10,782 nucleotides of DNA from Synergistaceae bacterium (GTDB lineage: Bacteria > Synergistota > Synergistia > Synergistales > Synergistaceae): positions 1-10,782 of the forward strand of contig JAITAT010000167.1 of NCBI GenBank assembly GCA_031283975.1, in the 5' to 3' direction. Of the stretch, positions 8,305-10,782 are shown piece after piece. The first letter of the stretch is position 1; the number at the start of each line of letters is the position of its first letter. The translations under genes and the position numbers were made by a program. The notes beneath the pieces are model-generated. The model saw only the letters and a program-made list of their open reading frames with translations. It was not told the origin of the DNA and made no database searches.

Positions 8305-8311
8305 CCTCCCT
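8305..8311 (-). promoter_or_regulatory. valS ribosome binding site that decides the start
   Basis: On the minus strand AGGGAGG ends 9 nt before the ATG at 8295. This near-consensus site lies inside the upstream extension opened by the TTG at 8322, which argues for the shorter product. Confidence 0.75.
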
Positions 8312-8322
8312 GTGACGATCAA

Positions 8323-8949
8323 TCATACGTTATAAAGTTCATGAATTATCCGTAAAATGGCCTCGCGCAGAGATTCCGCCGACTCGTCGTTTTTCCCGCA
8401 GGTAACTATCGGCGGCAGTATGGATACTAGTCCGCCGTTCACATACTGTCCGTAGAGAACCTTTGATCTGCCCCGCGCAATCTTGTCGCCCTTCGTAAAG
8501 ACGATCTGTCTCGGCATGTCCAGTCCGTCGAGCCACTCCGTAAGCTCGATGTCTCCGCCGAGCGGGCCATGCCTGAAATCTATGAGGTGAAGTGCGAAAA
8601 CCGCGTCACGTCTTCCTGAAAAATAACGATTTACCAGCTTCCACCATTCTTCGCGCTCGTCCCTGCCTCTTGCGGCGTAACCATATCCCGGCATGTCCAC
8701 CAGGCAAAAATTCTTCTCAGGCGAATCGGAGCCGTGGGTGTAAATCTTGTAAAAATTCGCGCTTCTCGTCTTACCCGGTCTCGAGCTTACAAAAGCGACT
8801 TTTTTATTCGGCCTGTTCAGCAGCGCGTTTATCAACGTGGATTTGCCGACGTTTGAACGCCCCAAAAAAACGACCTCCGGCATCCCCGCCATCGGGAACT
8901 GAGAGGCGTTCCACGCTGTGCAAAGCGTCTCCGATTGCCAGTGAGTCAA
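8323..8949 (-). CDS. engB: Ribosome biogenesis GTPase EngB (YsxC/YihA)
   Basis: EngB is a small TRAFAC-class GTPase needed for late assembly of the 50S ribosomal subunit. The 208-residue product has G1 GRSNVGKS (30-37), the switch-I PGKT with Thr61, G3 DMPGYG (85-90), the family motif DFRHGP (124-129) and G4 TKGDK (152-156, where TKADK is usual). G5 is atypical: the expected SS/SA motif aligns with TCGK (183-186). The chosen start is a TTG at 8949 that overlaps the lon stop (TTGA). From it, SETLCTAWNASQFP aligns well with the N-terminal strand of Bacillus YsxC, whereas starting at Met20 or Met23 would remove that strand. No strong ribosome binding site precedes the TTG, so translation is probably coupled to lon. 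Co-location of lon and ysxC is well known in Bacillus. Confidence 0.94.
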   Translation of the reverse strand: MTHWQSETLCTAWNASQFPMAGMPEVVFLGRSNVGKSTLINALLNRPNKKVAFVSSRPGKTRSANFYKIYTHGSDSPEKNFCLVDMPGYGYAARGRDEREEWWKLVNRYFSGRRDAVFALHLIDFRHGPLGGDIELTEWLDGLDMPRQIVFTKGDKIARGRSKVLYGQYVNGGLVSILPPIVTCGKNDESAESLREAILRIIHELYNV

Positions 8950-10782
8950 CGCGCCCCGGTCTTTTCAAGAGTCATATTGAACACTTCGTCGACATTGGAG
9001 ACAAAATTAAAGGTCATTCCGTCCTTTGCCCATTTCACGAGTTCATCCACGTCCACGCTGTTTTCCCTGGGCAAGATCACGGTTGTTATGCCGTTGCGCT
9101 TGGCCGCAAGCACCTTCTCACGCACCCCTCCGATGGGAAGGACCGTGCCGCGCAGCGTTATCTCGCCGGTCATGGCTATGTGAGAATTTATGACGCGATT
9201 CGAGAGAGCGGACAGCATGGAGAGAGCGAGCGTGACGCCCGCCGAGGGGCCGTCCTTCGGAATGGCTCCTTCCGGGACGTGTACGTGTATATCGGTCTTA
9301 TCCCATTTGATATTGACGAGACGATATTTGGAAGCGCATGAACGAAGATAACCGAGCGCGGCCTGTGCCGATTCCTGCATGATATCGCCGAGGTTTCCGG
9401 TGAAGATGACCTTGCCCGTGCCCTGCATCACCGCCGTTTCGATGACCAGCACGTCGCCGCCGGCTTCGGTCCAGGCAAGCCCCATGGCTGCCCCGACTGA
9501 ATCCTTCCTGGGCAGTCTCGCCTCATGCAGTTTGGGCGCTCCAAGGTAATGCTTGACTGACGCGGCCGATATGGAGGTACTCTTGTTGGGACGTTTTCCC
9601 TCGTTTTCATAATCGTTCACTATCTTGGCCGCGAGTTTTCTCGCTATGCGGGACAACTGTCTGTCAAGCCCGCGGACTCCGGCCTCGCGGGTGTACTCGG
9701 ATATTATTTTGCCGAGGATCTTTTCGGATATTTTAACGTTGAACTTCGTGAGCCCGTTTTCTTTTAAAATTTTCGGCAGCAGATGACGCTCCGCTATATG
9801 GAGTTTTTCTTCGACCACGTAGCCCGGTATGGATATCGTCTCCATTCTGTCGAGAAGCGGGCGCGGAATCGTATGCGATACGTTTGCCGTCGTTATGAAT
9901 ATCACCTGGCTCAGATCGAACGGAACTTCGAGGAAATGGTCGGTAAAATCGCGGTTCTGTTCCGGATCGAGTACTTCGAGCAATGCCGCCGACGGGTCGC
10001 CCCTGAAATCCGCTCCGACTTTATCTATCTCATCCATCAGCATGACCGGGTTTTTGACCCCGGCTTGACTTATCTTCTGAATTATTCTTCCGGGGAGCGA
10101 CCCTATATAGGTCCTGCGGTGCCCGCGTATTTCCGCCTCGTCTCTCATGCCGCCCAGTGAAAAATTGACGAATTTCCTGTTCAACGCGCGCGCGATGGAC
10201 TTGCCTAAAGAAGTTTTACCCACTCCGGGAGGCCCTACAAAGCACAACACCTTACCACGGTTGGCTTCCTTCCCTTTCAGCCGCTGGACGGCCAAAAACT
10301 CGAGGATGCACTCCTTCACCTCGTCGAGACCGTAGTGATCCTCGTCCAGGACAGACCGAGCGATACCCAGGTCGAGCCTGTCCTGCGTCTTTTTTTTCCA
10401 CGGCATTCCGGCAAGCCATTCTATATAAGTACGCGATACTGTGGCTTCAGCCGACATGGAGGGCATTTTCGACAATCTGTCGAGTTCGGTGACAGCTTTT
10501 TTTTCAATGTCCTTGGGCATTTTGGCCTTTTTTATCTTGCCGATGAGTTCATCGTACTCCGGAGACGCGTCGGGCTGTCCCAACTCCGCTTGTATCGCTT
10601 TGAGCTGTTCTTTCAGGTAGTATTCTTTGTTGTTGCGCTCTATTTCGCGCCGCACCTTGTCGTGGATGGAGTGTTCCATCTCGAGCAATTCGGTCTCACG
10701 AACGAGCAGACGCAGCAGACGATCCATCCGTTCCTCCGGATCCAGGAGTTCGAGCAGTTCTTGCCGCTCGGAAAGTTTCACC
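8946..10782 (-). CDS. lon: ATP-dependent protease Lon, lacking its N-terminus (runs off the window)
   Basis: Lon is a cytosolic homo-hexameric AAA+ serine protease that degrades misfolded and short-lived regulatory proteins. The visible 611 residues include the end of the N-domain coiled coil (YYLKEQLKAIQ segment), the AAA+ module with Walker A GPPGVGKT (10212-10235) and Walker B MLMDEID (near 10030-10050), and the protease domain. In the protease domain the catalytic Ser lies in KDGPSAG (codon 9243-9245) and the catalytic Lys in GVREKVLAA (codon 9114-9116). The Ser-Lys spacing is 43 residues, the same as Ser679-Lys722 in E. coli Lon. Compared with E. coli, about 170 N-terminal residues lie beyond position 10782; a GTG at 10779-10781 is an internal valine codon, not the start. 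This is LonA type: there is no membrane segment, and the N-domain precedes the AAA+ module. It is the first visible gene of the minus-strand array, and its stop overlaps the engB start. The gene's own promoter is outside the window. Confidence 0.97.
   Translation of the reverse strand, partial: VKLSERQELLELLDPEERMDRLLRLLVRETELLEMEHSIHDKVRREIERNNKEYYLKEQLKAIQAELGQPDASPEYDELIGKIKKAKMPKDIEKKAVTELDRLSKMPSMSAEATVSRTYIEWLAGMPWKKKTQDRLDLGIARSVLDEDHYGLDEVKECILEFLAVQRLKGKEANRGKVLCFVGPPGVGKTSLGKSIARALNRKFVNFSLGGMRDEAEIRGHRRTYIGSLPGRIIQKISQAGVKNPVMLMDEIDKVGADFRGDPSAALLEVLDPEQNRDFTDHFLEVPFDLSQVIFITTANVSHTIPRPLLDRMETISIPGYVVEEKLHIAERHLLPKILKENGLTKFNVKISEKILGKIISEYTREAGVRGLDRQLSRIARKLAAKIVNDYENEGKRPNKSTSISAASVKHYLGAPKLHEARLPRKDSVGAAMGLAWTEAGGDVLVIETAVMQGTGKVIFTGNLGDIMQESAQAALGYLRSCASKYRLVNIKWDKTDIHVHVPEGAIPKDGPSAGVTLALSMLSALSNRVINSHIAMTGEITLRGTVLPIGGVREKVLAAKRNGITTVILPRENSVDVDELVKWAKDGMTFNFVSNVDEVFNMTLEKTGAR

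Noticed and set aside
8296..8322. T-box or other leader upstream of valS
   Set aside because: Only 27 nt separate engB and valS, and they hold just the ribosome binding site.

Overview
This window looks like chromosomal housekeeping DNA from a moderately GC-rich bacterium. It carries protein quality control, ribosome assembly, tRNA charging and folate genes. I see no insertion sequence, phage gene, CRISPR array, toxin module, rRNA or tRNA. Gene order gives a phylogenetic hint. Bacillus subtilis has lonA-ysxC and valS-folC pairs in one neighbourhood, separated by hem genes; here lon, engB/ysxC, valS and folC run directly one after another. With a secreted PEBP-type protein and a sugar-nucleotide-type oxidoreductase nearby, a Firmicutes-related or Synergistota-like lineage is plausible, but this is a low-confidence inference.

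Layout: (1) 1-171, minus strand: the N-terminal end of a secreted YbhB/YbcL (PEBP)-like protein, cut by the window edge. (2) 172-508: a divergent, AT-rich control region with a good promoter for the minus-strand gene, a probable promoter for clpB and a CtsR-like direct repeat just upstream of clpB. (3) 509-3118, plus strand: a complete ClpB disaggregase. (4) 3143-4108, minus strand: a Gfo/Idh/MocA-family NAD(P)-dependent oxidoreductase, convergent with clpB. (5) 4217-10782, minus strand: a compact array transcribed lon (3' part), engB, valS, folC, with gaps of 27 nt or less or overlapping ends; it is almost certainly one operon. A 108-nt gap with a possible -10 element separates folC from the oxidoreductase.

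How they work together: ClpB (with DnaK, not in this window) rescues aggregated proteins and Lon degrades damaged ones, so the window holds two heat-shock-type AAA+ machines on opposite strands. EngB supports 50S ribosome assembly, ValRS supplies Val-tRNA, and FolC makes the polyglutamylated folates needed for one-carbon metabolism, including formyl-Met initiation. The oxidoreductase is the least defined gene.

I do not find a convincing undescribed system. The observations most worth checking are the CtsR-like repeat before clpB, an internal GTG in clpB at the place where E. coli starts its short ClpB isoform, and the collapsed lon-engB-valS-folC gene order.
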